The translations under genes and the position numbers were made by a program. From assembly GCA_963829545.1 (NCBI GenBank), contig CAWHIX010000010.1:248001-312000 (forward strand): a stretch of DNA of 64,000 nt. The letters run 5' to 3'. This document shows, piece by piece, positions 26,622-34,349 of this stretch (the stretch's first letter is position 1; every line of letters starts with the position of its first letter). Below the pieces are notes generated by a model that saw nothing but the letters and a program-made list of their open reading frames with translations, ran no database searches and was not told where the DNA came from. The stretch is from JAXGXJ01 sp963829545 (GTDB lineage: Bacteria > Actinomycetota > Thermoleophilia > RBG-16-64-13).

Positions 26622-26976
26622 CTACTCGGGCTGCAGAAGCCCTATGGGGATGCCGTCCGGGTCGGCGAACATGGCCCAGAAGCCTATGCCGGGGATAGGG
26701 GTCTTCGGGGCCAGCACCGTGGCCCCCAGGACCATGGCCCGGGTCAGCGTGCTCTCGATGTCGTCGGTGTGGAAGTAGATGTTGAGGGCAGACTGGAGCC
26801 ACCGCCTCGGGCTTGGCCAGCATGGCGCCCCCCGGCGTCGTCGCCGGTCTTGATCAGAGGATAGCTGGGGAAGCTGCATGTCGTCCACTTCCCAGTCGAA
26901 GACCTTGGCGTAGAACTCCTTGGCCTTGGTCCACGTCGTTGACCATCAGCTCCCAGTGAAAGATCGGATTGGCCAT
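26622..26976 (-). CDS. VOC (glyoxalase/bleomycin-resistance) family protein, four frameshifts
   Basis: On the minus strand, AAGGAGG lies before an ATG at 26976 opening MANPIFHWELMVNDVD. The continuation KAKEFYAKVFDWEVDDMQLP, SYPLIKTGDDAGG, AMLAKPEAVA and QSALNIYFHTDDIES, then MVLGATVLAPKTPIPGIG and FADPDGIPIGLLQPE, is spread over three frames. Four single extra bases (about 26927, 26868, 26830 and 26798 on the plus strand) account for all breaks. Corrected length is 116 residues, one VOC module. Metal-ligand assignment is not attempted. This could be a true pseudogene or bad consensus. It converges on the FAD oxidoreductase with 9 bp between stops. Confidence 0.7.
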
Positions 26977-27003
26977 GCTCGTTGCCTCCTTGTCTGCGTG
27001 TGT

Positions 27004-28579
27004 TCAGTCTTTGACGATGTCGGCGAGGTGCGCTTCCGCCCGCCCGCCGCCGCCGGCGGCCAGGGTCTCGTAGTCCGGGATGGCGTACACCCGGATCTTG
27101 TTGTCAAGGAAGTCGGAGAAGGCCAGCAACGTCCCGTCCGGGGAAACATCGAGGCCGGTGCACTGGTTGCCTCCCACGATGGCGTCCAGGATCTTGCCCG
27201 TGGCGGTGTCGATGGCCAACACCGAGCCCCACTCCGGGCCGGGGATGTAGTAGGTCTTGGGATTATCCTTGCCGCGATTGGAGACGTAGAGCACCTTCCC
27301 GTCGGGCGAGAGGTCCATGGTGTTGGGCCGCTCGTCGGTATCGGCCAGCTTGGTGACCTTCTCGGTGGCCAGGTCGATGACGAAGACCTCCTTCGTCGAC
27401 ATGTCGTCCACGTAGAGCAGGCCGCGGGCGTCGTCTCCCACCATGTGGCGCATGGCCCCGCCCGTCTTGAACAGCACCTCGCCCTTGCCGGTGGCGAGGT
27501 CGATGCGTTGGATATCGCCGTTCTCAAAGCCGGCGACGAAGAGCCGTCCGCCGTCGGGAGTAACGTACAGGCCCCGCGGGGTGACGACCGTCTTCATGCG
27601 CCGCACCAGTTTGCCGGTGGTGAGGTCGATCTCAGAGACGTCGTTGCTCACCCAGTTGGAGGCCCAGATGGTCTTCTCGTCGGGGGAGAGGAGGAGCACC
27701 TTGGTCCAGCTTCCCCCCGTGTTGAAGGTGCGCTTCACCTGGCGGGTGGCCCGGTCGATCTCGAAGACTGAGGCCGTCTCCATCTGGCTGGCGTAAGCGG
27801 TGTTGCCGTCCTTGGTGAAGATCACTTCCACGGCGCCGTGCTCGCCCAGTTTCACCTCGTCGATCTTCTTGCCCGTTGTAGGTTCGAAGATCTCCAAGCC
27901 ATATCCTCCCAGGAGCGATACCCACATCTCCTGGCCGTCGGGAGTGAAGGCCACCTGTTTGGGGTTGGGGCCGCACTTGTAGCGGATGACGCTCTCGTGC
28001 AGGAGCCCCTCCGGGTCCATCCACACCTTGAGGGAGCGGGGCTGGTCCAGGGTCAGCTCCCGGGTGGTCGTGTTGTAGCCTTTCTTCTGGAAGCGCAGCT
28101 TGACGTCGCCGCCGGGGACCTCGTAGGAGAAAGGCGTCTTCCCGGTGAGGACGGTGCCGTCCTGCAGGGTGATCTCCAGGTTGGTTATCTCTGGGTTGGT
28201 CTTGACGGTGAGCTCCTGCGGGGGCAGGTTGGCCCGGGCGGTGGTGGTAGTGGCGCTGAGCGAGGAGGCGCTCGTGATGCCTCCGGCGGTCCCTTCGCCC
28301 GTGCTGCCTGCCGTGCCATCGACGCTGTTCGAGGAGGGGGAGGAGCCGGCCGGGAGCAGCCTCGGAGCTGGTTGCGCCGACGTTCATTGCCTCGGCGGCA
28401 TCCTCGGCGTCGTTTCCCAGCCACGAGAACAGTCCGTAGCCGACGGCGGCTAGGACGACGATCGCCACGAGGGCCAGTCCGGCCCTGCGCAAGAAGAAGC
28501 GTCTGCGCTGCCGCCGTTGGACCGTCTGCAGGTCCTGACGACGAGACTCTCCATCGACTGGGGGCGGGACCATATCCAT
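27004..28579 (-). CDS. membrane-anchored PEGA-domain beta-propeller (YncE-like) protein, one frameshift
   Basis: From ATG 28579 the product has a basic N-terminus, one membrane helix (LALVAIVVLAAVGYGLFSWL, about 35-54), a Ser/Thr/Gly linker, a PEGA domain (LEITLQDGTVLTGKTPFSYE, then VPGGDVKLRFQKKGYNT), and a long YVTN/YncE beta-propeller. The propeller repeats read like VAFTPDGQEMWVSLLGGYGLEIF, LLLSPDEKTIWASNW, YVTPDGGRLFVAGFENGD and MDLSPDGKVLYVSNRGKD (each shown in part). One extra C near 28350 breaks the linker. Corrected length is about 524 residues. It is probably exported and surface-facing, perhaps for binding. A -10-like box lies 6 nt before the ATG. Confidence 0.8.
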
Positions 28580-28585
28580 GAGGCA

Positions 28586-28591
28586 ATGATA
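28586..28591 (-). promoter_or_regulatory. -10-like box for the propeller gene (leaderless geometry)
   Basis: On the minus strand TATCAT is followed by 6 nt and then the ATG at 28579, so transcription would start at or within a base of the start codon. No strong -35 is seen. Confidence 0.45.
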
Positions 28592-28622
28592 GCGGAAGGG
28601 TCTAGTCGATGGGGTCTGAAGG

Positions 28623-28628
28623 TACAAT
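28623..28628 (+). promoter_or_regulatory. -10-like box for photolyase gene (leaderless geometry)
   Basis: TACAAT is followed by 6 nt and then ATG 28635. No Shine-Dalgarno sequence is visible between them, which fits a leaderless mRNA. The -35 region is not convincing. Confidence 0.5.
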
Positions 28629-28634
28629 GCCGGC

Positions 28635-30056
28635 ATGGAGGAGAGAAGACCCCCGACTGTCGTGTGGTTCCGGCGGGACCTGCGCCTGGCCGACAACCCC
28701 GCCCTCGCCGCCGCCGCGGAGCGGGGCGGCGCCGTCCTGCCCGTGTATCTGGTCGACTGGGAGAGCGGTTCGCCGTGGGCTCCGGGAGCGGCCGCCCGCT
28801 GGTGGCTGGGCGAATCGCTGGGTCGTTTGGCGGACGACCTCCGCCTGCTGGGGGCGCCGCTCCAGGTCCTGAGTGGCGACCCGGCGGCGGTGCTTCCCGA
28901 GGCGGCGCGTACCATCGGGGCACAGACTGTGGCCTGGAGCACTCTCTACGAGCCCTACACCATGGAGTTGGACGCGCGGGTGCGGGCTGCTCTCGAAGCG
29001 GCAGGCATCGAGGCGCAGACCTTTCCCTCCTCCTTGCTGTTCGAACCCGAGGGGCACCTGTCGCGCTCGGGGAAGCGGTTCGTCCAGTTCGGGGCCTTCT
29101 GGCGGTCCTGCCTCGCCTTGCCCGACCCTCCCGATCCCCTCGCGGCGCCGGCCGTTCTTGCGGGGGCCTCCCTGACAGCGGACGTGCCCGGAGACGCTCT
29201 TTCCGGCATGCCCCCATCCTCCTGGCGTCCGGACCCTCTGCGCGCTTCGACCACCTGGCAGCCGGGGGAAGAGGGAGCCCGCCGCCGCTTGGCGATCTTC
29301 CTGGACGAAGCGCTAGGGGACTACCCGAGGGCACGCGACTACCCCGCGGTGGAGGGGGTCTCTCGGCTGTCGCCCCACCTCCATTTTGGCGAGATCAGCC
29401 CCGGTCAGGTCTGGCACGCGGTCAGAGAGATCGCCTACGGCCGGCCGGCCGAGGCTGGAGCGGGGCGGGTGGCGCAGAAGTGGGACAGGGGAACGGCCTT
29501 GGACGGGGCGGAAGCGTTCCTGCGCCAACTGGGCTGGCGGGAGTTCGGTCACTACCTCCTCTATCACTTTCCCACCATCTCCGCGGAACCCTTTCGACCG
29601 GAGTTCTCCCGCTTCCCCTGGCACGATGACCCTGACGGTCTCGCCGCCTGGAGGGAAGGGGCCACCGGATTCCCCTTTGTCGATGCGGGTATGCGTCAAC
29701 TCCTGTCCGAGGGGTGGATGCACAATCGGGTGCGGATGGTCGTCGCTTCCTTTCTCGCCAAGGATCTGCTCGTCCCCTGGCAGGAGGGTGCCGCCTGGTT
29801 CTGGGATCATTTGGTCGATGCCGACCTGGCCAACAACAGCCTGGGCTGGCAGTGGACGGCGGGTTCCGGGCCGGATGCCGCGCCCTACTTCCGCGTCTAC
29901 AACCCCGGTTTGCAGGCGGAGCGCTTCGATCGCGCTCACGAGTACGTGGATCGCTGGCTGCCGGACGGGCCGCCTTCCTATGCGCCCCCCATCGTCGACC
30001 ATGGGATGGCGCGGCTGCGCGCCCTGGAGGCTTTCCGGGAGGTGCGCTCACGGTGA
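28635..30056 (+). CDS. phr: deoxyribodipyrimidine photolyase
   Basis: This is a light-driven FAD enzyme that splits UV-induced pyrimidine dimers. The 473-residue protein has the N-terminal antenna domain (VVWFRRDLRLADNPAL) and the C-terminal FAD domain with SRLSPHLHFGEISPGQVW, WREFGHYLLYHFP, GFPFVDAGMRQLLSEGWMHNRVRM, and DADLANNSLGWQWTAGSG DAAPYFR. These match class I CPD photolyases; a cryptochrome role is less likely. The ATG lies 6 nt after a -10-like box. Presence suggests the organism meets sunlight. Confidence 0.95.
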   Translation: MEERRPPTVVWFRRDLRLADNPALAAAAERGGAVLPVYLVDWESGSPWAPGAAARWWLGESLGRLADDLRLLGAPLQVLSGDPAAVLPEAARTIGAQTVAWSTLYEPYTMELDARVRAALEAAGIEAQTFPSSLLFEPEGHLSRSGKRFVQFGAFWRSCLALPDPPDPLAAPAVLAGASLTADVPGDALSGMPPSSWRPDPLRASTTWQPGEEGARRRLAIFLDEALGDYPRARDYPAVEGVSRLSPHLHFGEISPGQVWHAVREIAYGRPAEAGAGRVAQKWDRGTALDGAEAFLRQLGWREFGHYLLYHFPTISAEPFRPEFSRFPWHDDPDGLAAWREGATGFPFVDAGMRQLLSEGWMHNRVRMVVASFLAKDLLVPWQEGAAWFWDHLVDADLANNSLGWQWTAGSGPDAAPYFRVYNPGLQAERFDRAHEYVDRWLPDGPPSYAPPIVDHGMARLRALEAFREVRSR

Positions 30057-30155
30057 GACGGTATGCGAACGGGCGCGCCGTAGCTACGGTAGCGACGATA
30101 GCGACGGTAGCATGCCCGTCATGGGCGCCGGGCACGCCGAAGAGGCTGGTGACGC

Positions 30156-30416
30156 GTGTTCTGGTCGCGCAACCGCGAGCGACTGCTCTTCACCACGCTG
30201 GAGCCGGCCTTTCGCAAACCCGAGTGGGCGGTCGGCCAGTTGGTGGACCATGAGGGACGCATCCAAAGGGTCACCCGCTGGGTGGAGTTGCGCCCCGTCC
30301 GTTTGGAGAGGGGCGGCTCGGTGCGGCAATGGGAGGTGTGGGGCCGCCCGGTCTCAGACCGCGAGCTACGCGAGGAGCTTGACGGGGCAGCGGATCGCCT
30401 GCTGTCAGAGGAGTAG
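30156..30416 (+). CDS. hypothetical protein
   Basis: I do not recognise this 86-residue, charged soluble product. It contains FWSRNRERLLFTTLEPAFRK, WVELRPVRLERGGS and a Glu/Leu-rich C-terminus. The start is GTG 30156. Its stop is followed immediately (0 bp) by the ATG of the acyltransferase gene, so the two are probably co-translated. Codon use matches the neighbours, which supports a real gene, but no motif gives a function. Confidence 0.6.
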   Translation: MFWSRNRERLLFTTLEPAFRKPEWAVGQLVDHEGRIQRVTRWVELRPVRLERGGSVRQWEVWGRPVSDRELREELDGAADRLLSEE

Positions 30417-31643
30417 ATGACCGAACGGGGTGACACGATGATGCAGCACCCAAGCGGGGAGGAACGTCCGGCGCGCGTGTACTTCATCGACTGGCTACGG
30501 GTCCTCGCCGTGCTCCTGCTCTTTCCGTTTCACGTCCTTCGTGTGTTCAACACAGCCGACGACCCCTTCTACGTCAAGGCCGATGTGCTCTACCAGACCG
30601 TCACAGATGTCCTCTGGTTTATCAGCGTATGGCACATGCCTCTGCTCTTCTTCTTGGCCGGATGCTCCACCTACTACGCCCTGCGCACGCGGCGGCCGGG
30701 CGAATACGCCTGGGAGCGGGTCACCCGCCTCCTCGTGCCGCTGATCTTCGGCATCTTCGTCCTCGTACCTCCGCAGACGTGGTACGGGGCACGCTTCAAC
30801 TCCGGTTACACTGACTCCTTCGGCCATTACCTGGTCAGCGGCGACTTCCTCAAATGGAACGTACAGGACGGAGGCGACTACTACGGCGGCTTCGGCGTCG
30901 GGCAACTGTGGTTCATCCTCTTTCTGTTCTTCATCTCGCTGGTCGCCCTCCCGCTCGTCTCCTGGGCCGCCCGGGGGCGGGGGACCGGATGGGCTCAGCG
31001 TTGGAGCAGACGCCTCTCCCGGCCGATGTGGTGGGTACTGCCCGTCGTCCTCCTTTTCTTTGCCGACGCCGTCCCCGAGATAGCCGGACAAAACTTCGTC
31101 TACTACCTCTTCCTCTTCCTCTTCGGCTTCTTCGCCGTGTGCGACCCGCTCTTCGTGGACTCGGCGCGCCGCTATCGCTGGCCGGCGTTGGTGGCCGGGC
31201 TGGCGCTCGCCCTCTTCTGGGTCCTCGGCGCCGATATTCGCGATCCGCTGCCTGATCCTTCCTGGCAGCGAGCGCTGTTGACCCTCCTTGGCTTCGCGGC
31301 GGTGTGGCTCACCATCGTGGGCATGATGGGCTTTGGGAAGCGCTATCTCGACAAGACGTCATCGGCCCTCACCTACCTAGCCGAGGCTTCGTATCCTTTA
31401 TACATCCTGCATCAGACCGTGATCGTGGTGCTGGCCTTCTACATCGTGCAACTGGCCGTGCCCATCGCGGTGCAGGCCGTCTTGCTCTTCGTACTGGCGG
31501 TCGCGGGAACCTTCGCCCTCTACGAGATCGTGCGTCGCGTGACGCCGTTGCGGTTCCTGTTCGGTATGCGCCTCCATCGGCGGCGCGCCGCAGCCGTGAC
31601 GGCGTCGGCCACCGACAGCGCGGGAGCGGGTGGGGAGGAGTAG
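30417..31643 (+). CDS. acyltransferase 3 family membrane protein (OpgC-like)
   Basis: The 408-residue integral membrane protein has about ten hydrophobic helices and the acyltransferase-3 opening YFIDWLRVLAVLLLFPFHVLR with the conserved His, then ISVWHMPLLFFLAGCSTYYAL and RVTRLLVPLIFGIFVLVP. Late ALTYLAEASYPLYILHQTVIVVL is also typical. Such enzymes move acyl groups onto exported sugars, glycans or lipids. The closest type by pattern is the OpgC-like or glucan-modifying branch, but the substrate is unknown. Confidence 0.87.
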   Translation: MTERGDTMMQHPSGEERPARVYFIDWLRVLAVLLLFPFHVLRVFNTADDPFYVKADVLYQTVTDVLWFISVWHMPLLFFLAGCSTYYALRTRRPGEYAWERVTRLLVPLIFGIFVLVPPQTWYGARFNSGYTDSFGHYLVSGDFLKWNVQDGGDYYGGFGVGQLWFILFLFFISLVALPLVSWAARGRGTGWAQRWSRRLSRPMWWVLPVVLLFFADAVPEIAGQNFVYYLFLFLFGFFAVCDPLFVDSARRYRWPALVAGLALALFWVLGADIRDPLPDPSWQRALLTLLGFAAVWLTIVGMMGFGKRYLDKTSSALTYLAEASYPLYILHQTVIVVLAFYIVQLAVPIAVQAVLLFVLAVAGTFALYEIVRRVTPLRFLFGMRLHRRRAAAVTASATDSAGAGGEE

Positions 31644-31645
31644 TC

Positions 31646-32179
31646 GTGCAGCGACGGATAGCCGGGCTCACCATCGAGTGCATGACGGGCGACATCACCC
31701 GTCAAGAGGGCTTCGACGCCGTGGTCAACGCAGCGAACGCCCAACTGCGTCCCGGAGGAGGAGTGGCGGGCGCCATCCACCGGGCGGCCGGTCCCGGTCT
31801 CTACGAGGAATGCCGGCCTCTCGCGCCCATCAAGCCCGGGCAGGCGGTGATCACGGGCGGCCACGATCTTCCCAACCGGCACGTCATCCACTGCCTGGGA
31901 CCGGTGTACGGGGTGGACACGCCTTCCGCGGTGCTGTTGGCCGACTGCTACCGCAACGCTTTGAAGGTGGCGGAAGAGCACGGTCTGGCTTCCCTGGCTT
32001 TCCCGGCGATCTCGACCGGCATCTTCGGGTATCCGGCGGCTGAGGCCGCGCATGTCGCCATGAGCGCTGTGGCAGAGGTGGCCCTGGAGTTGCGCTCGGT
32101 TAGGGTGGTCCGCTTCGTGTTGCGTGGCGAAGAGGCGCTCCGTGTCCACGAGGAGGCGCTGGCCAGCGTCAACGAATAG
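31646..32179 (+). CDS. macrodomain protein (ADP-ribose / O-acetyl-ADP-ribose processing)
   Basis: This 177-residue protein is a single macrodomain: DAVVNAANAQLRPGGGVAGAIHRAAG with the ADP-ribose-binding NAAN and GGGVAGAI loops (about 26-48), VIHCLGPVYG, and FPAISTGIFGYPAAEAA. MacroD-type enzymes remove ADP-ribose from proteins or hydrolyse O-acetyl-ADP-ribose. GTG 31646 is preferred because GGGGAGGAG lies just before it. It is 2 bp after the acyltransferase stop. No partner ADP-ribosyltransferase or sirtuin is seen nearby. Confidence 0.93.
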   Translation: MQRRIAGLTIECMTGDITRQEGFDAVVNAANAQLRPGGGVAGAIHRAAGPGLYEECRPLAPIKPGQAVITGGHDLPNRHVIHCLGPVYGVDTPSAVLLADCYRNALKVAEEHGLASLAFPAISTGIFGYPAAEAAHVAMSAVAEVALELRSVRVVRFVLRGEEALRVHEEALASVNE

Positions 32180-32279
32180 GAGAATCGCTGCTCGAGGGAG
32201 ACGCAGCTTGGCCTGAGTCACCGGGGCCACCGTCCTGGGCTATCCTTGAGAAGGCAGCCCACCGACCATCGGAGGAACC

Positions 32280-32795
32280 ATGGAAACGCCAGCGTTGGAC
32301 GCCATCCTCTCGCGCCGCAGCATCCGCAAGTACACCGACCAGCCGGTAGCCGACGAGTTGGTGACCGAGGTGCTCCGCGCCGCCATGGCGGCTCCCTCTG
32401 CGGGCAACCAGCAGCCCTGGGAGTTCATCGTGGTGCGCGATCGCGCCCTGCTCGAGAGCATCAGCTTATCGCAGCCCTACGCGGGCATGACGCGGGACGC
32501 GCAACTCGCGATCGTAATCTGCGCCGACGTGAGCCGGGAGAAGCATCCGGGCTTCTGGGTGGAGGATTGCGCCGCCGCTACCGAGAATCTGCTGCTGGCC
32601 GCCCACGGAGCCGGTCTGGGTGCCGTTTGGCTGGGATACTACCCGGTCGAGGAGCGGGTACAGAAGATGAGGGAGCTCTTCGGCCTCCCGGAGACCATCG
32701 TGCCCTTCGCCATCGTCCCCCTGGGCTATCCGGCCGAGCAGCCTGCGCCGGCCGACCGTTTCGACGCCACTCGAATCCACTACGAGCGCTGGTAG
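32280..32795 (+). CDS. nitroreductase family protein
   Basis: This is a short (171-residue) FMN-dependent nitroreductase. Signs are LSRRSIRKYTDQPVADE (FMN phosphate-binding Arg/Ser), AMAAPSAGNQQPWEF, VEDCAAATENLLLAAHGAGLGAVWLG and the C-terminal VPLGYPAEQP. Enzymes of this size often act in detoxification or cofactor metabolism. GGAGG precedes ATG 32280. It is followed after 10 bp by a flavin reductase that could supply reduced flavin, though that link is inferred. Confidence 0.93.
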   Translation: METPALDAILSRRSIRKYTDQPVADELVTEVLRAAMAAPSAGNQQPWEFIVVRDRALLESISLSQPYAGMTRDAQLAIVICADVSREKHPGFWVEDCAAATENLLLAAHGAGLGAVWLGYYPVEERVQKMRELFGLPETIVPFAIVPLGYPAEQPAPADRFDATRIHYERW

Positions 32796-32805
32796 GAGGA
32801 AGAAC

Positions 32806-33381
32806 GTGAAGACTTCTCTCGGGCCCAAGACCCTCGTCTATCCCGCCCCGGTGTTCATCGTGGGCACCTACGACGCCGAGGACAAGCCCAACGTCATGGC
32901 CGTCGCCTGGGGAGGTATCTGCTGTTCCAAGCCGCCCTGTGTGTCTATTGCGGTGCGCAAAGCCACCTATACCTATGGCAGCCTCGTGGCTCGCAAGGCC
33001 TTCACCGTCAGCATCCCCTCGCGCGATCACGTTGCGGCCGCTGACTATTTCGGGATGGCTTCCGGGCGCGACGAGGACAAGTTCGCCGTCACCGGGCTGA
33101 CCCCAGTACGCTCGGAGCACGTCGACGCTCCGTACGTGGACGAATTCCCGCTGGTACTGGAATGCTCCGTCGTGCACGTGGCCGAACTGGGGCTCCACAC
33201 GCTGTTCGTGGGGGAGATCAAGGACGTGAAGGTGGAGGAATGGGGTCTGGGCGAAGATGGCAAACCCTCGGTGGAGAAGATGCGGCCGTTCTGCTGGGCA
33301 CCGGCGGATAACCGCTACTACGCCTTGGGTGACGATCTGGGCGGAGGCTTCTCGATAGGGAAGGTGCTCCAGAACAAGTAG
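32806..33381 (+). CDS. flavin reductase / flavoredoxin family protein
   Basis: The 191-residue product matches the flavin reductase-like FMN-binding split-barrel: YPAPVFIVGTYDAEDKPNVM, AWGGICCSKPPCVSIAVRK, and FTVSIPSRDHV, as in flavoredoxins of anaerobes. It probably binds FMN and moves electrons. The GTG at 32806 follows GGAGGAAG. Operon with the nitroreductase is likely. Confidence 0.9.
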   Translation: MKTSLGPKTLVYPAPVFIVGTYDAEDKPNVMAVAWGGICCSKPPCVSIAVRKATYTYGSLVARKAFTVSIPSRDHVAAADYFGMASGRDEDKFAVTGLTPVRSEHVDAPYVDEFPLVLECSVVHVAELGLHTLFVGEIKDVKVEEWGLGEDGKPSVEKMRPFCWAPADNRYYALGDDLGGGFSIGKVLQNK

Positions 33382-33423
33382 TCCGTAGAGGGCGCCCGTG
33401 GTGATCCCGGAGGAGGGGAGAGT

Positions 33424-34305
33424 ATGAAGAAGTCAGGATATTCCCTGGCCGTCGTCGGCCTGTTTGTGTTGGTGCTGTCGATCGGTCTCGGAGGTTGCGG
33501 CGACGACGAGCCGGGGGGTGGCTCGAGCACAACGGTAGGGGTGTCCACTACCGCCGGTCCCACGACTACGGCAGAGGGACCGGCCGTCATCACCGTCCAG
33601 GAAGCGCTCTCTGCCCAGGGTCCCGTGAGGGTAGTCGGCGCGATCATAGCTACCTACCCCGACGACGGTGCCACCGCCGGGGGGGCCGATCCGGGGGAGC
33701 CTACGATAGTTCTCACGACGGCTATGGCGGAGTCCTATCCGCCTCAACCCGGTGGACCCAGCATCTCGGTCACGGGCCTCGATCTGGACGACCTGGTGGG
33801 ACTGAGTACGACCGTGGGTGAGGCGGATGTCGCCCCGGCCACCTGGACGAACTACTGGCTGGTGCTGGAGGGAACCGTCAGCGACGGGACCCTGGAAGTC
33901 ACGGCCACGCCGGCCGTCATCCAGGCCATCACCCCGGAACTCCTCATCCGCTTCAGCATCGTCACCGACCCTCTCGTCTCGGGAGACTCGGAATGGTTCG
34001 CCTTCGACGTGAGGAACAAGAGCGAGGGGTCTCTCGACCTCACCTTCTCCAGCGGACAGGAAGCGGAGGTAGTCCTGAGCCAGGACGGCGTGGAGAAGTA
34101 TCGCTGGAGCGAAGGCCTGCTTTTCACCGAAGCCATCAAGACAGTCGCCCTTGGGCCCGGGGAGGTATATCCCGTGAACATCTACGACACCCTCGACGTT
34201 CCTGCCGGCCGGTACGATCTGACGGCCTCGATAGTGGCCACGGCCACCGCGAACGGAGAAGAGATCCAACTGCCTGCTCTGGAGGGCGTGGTCGACGTGC
34301 GCTGA
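33424..34305 (+). CDS. lipoprotein with a BsuPI-like domain
   Basis: This is an exported 293-residue lipoprotein: basic n-region, hydrophobic core VVGLFVLVLSIG and lipobox LGGC (Cys about 25), then a Ser/Thr/Gly linker. The C-terminal part (LIRFSIVTDPLVSGDSEWFA, FDVRNKSEGSLDLTFSSGQ and VYPVNIYDTLDVPAGRYDL) resembles the BsuPI (intracellular proteinase inhibitor) beta-sandwich. The middle part (about 60-180) is unassigned. A GGAGGGGAG ribosome site precedes ATG 33424. It might be a surface protease inhibitor, but that is inference. Confidence 0.75.
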   Translation: MKKSGYSLAVVGLFVLVLSIGLGGCGDDEPGGGSSTTVGVSTTAGPTTTAEGPAVITVQEALSAQGPVRVVGAIIATYPDDGATAGGADPGEPTIVLTTAMAESYPPQPGGPSISVTGLDLDDLVGLSTTVGEADVAPATWTNYWLVLEGTVSDGTLEVTATPAVIQAITPELLIRFSIVTDPLVSGDSEWFAFDVRNKSEGSLDLTFSSGQEAEVVLSQDGVEKYRWSEGLLFTEAIKTVALGPGEVYPVNIYDTLDVPAGRYDLTASIVATATANGEEIQLPALEGVVDVR

Positions 34306-34306
34306 C

Positions 34307-34329
34307 CCACGGTGTCGGATGGCCCGTGG
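34307..34329. terminator. weak inverted repeat between convergent genes
   Basis: CCACGG...CCGTGG with an 11-nt loop lies in the 44-bp gap between two convergent genes. There is no T-run on either side, so terminator function is doubtful. Confidence 0.25.
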
Positions 34330-34349
34330 CCGGCGCTGCGGACCGCTCC

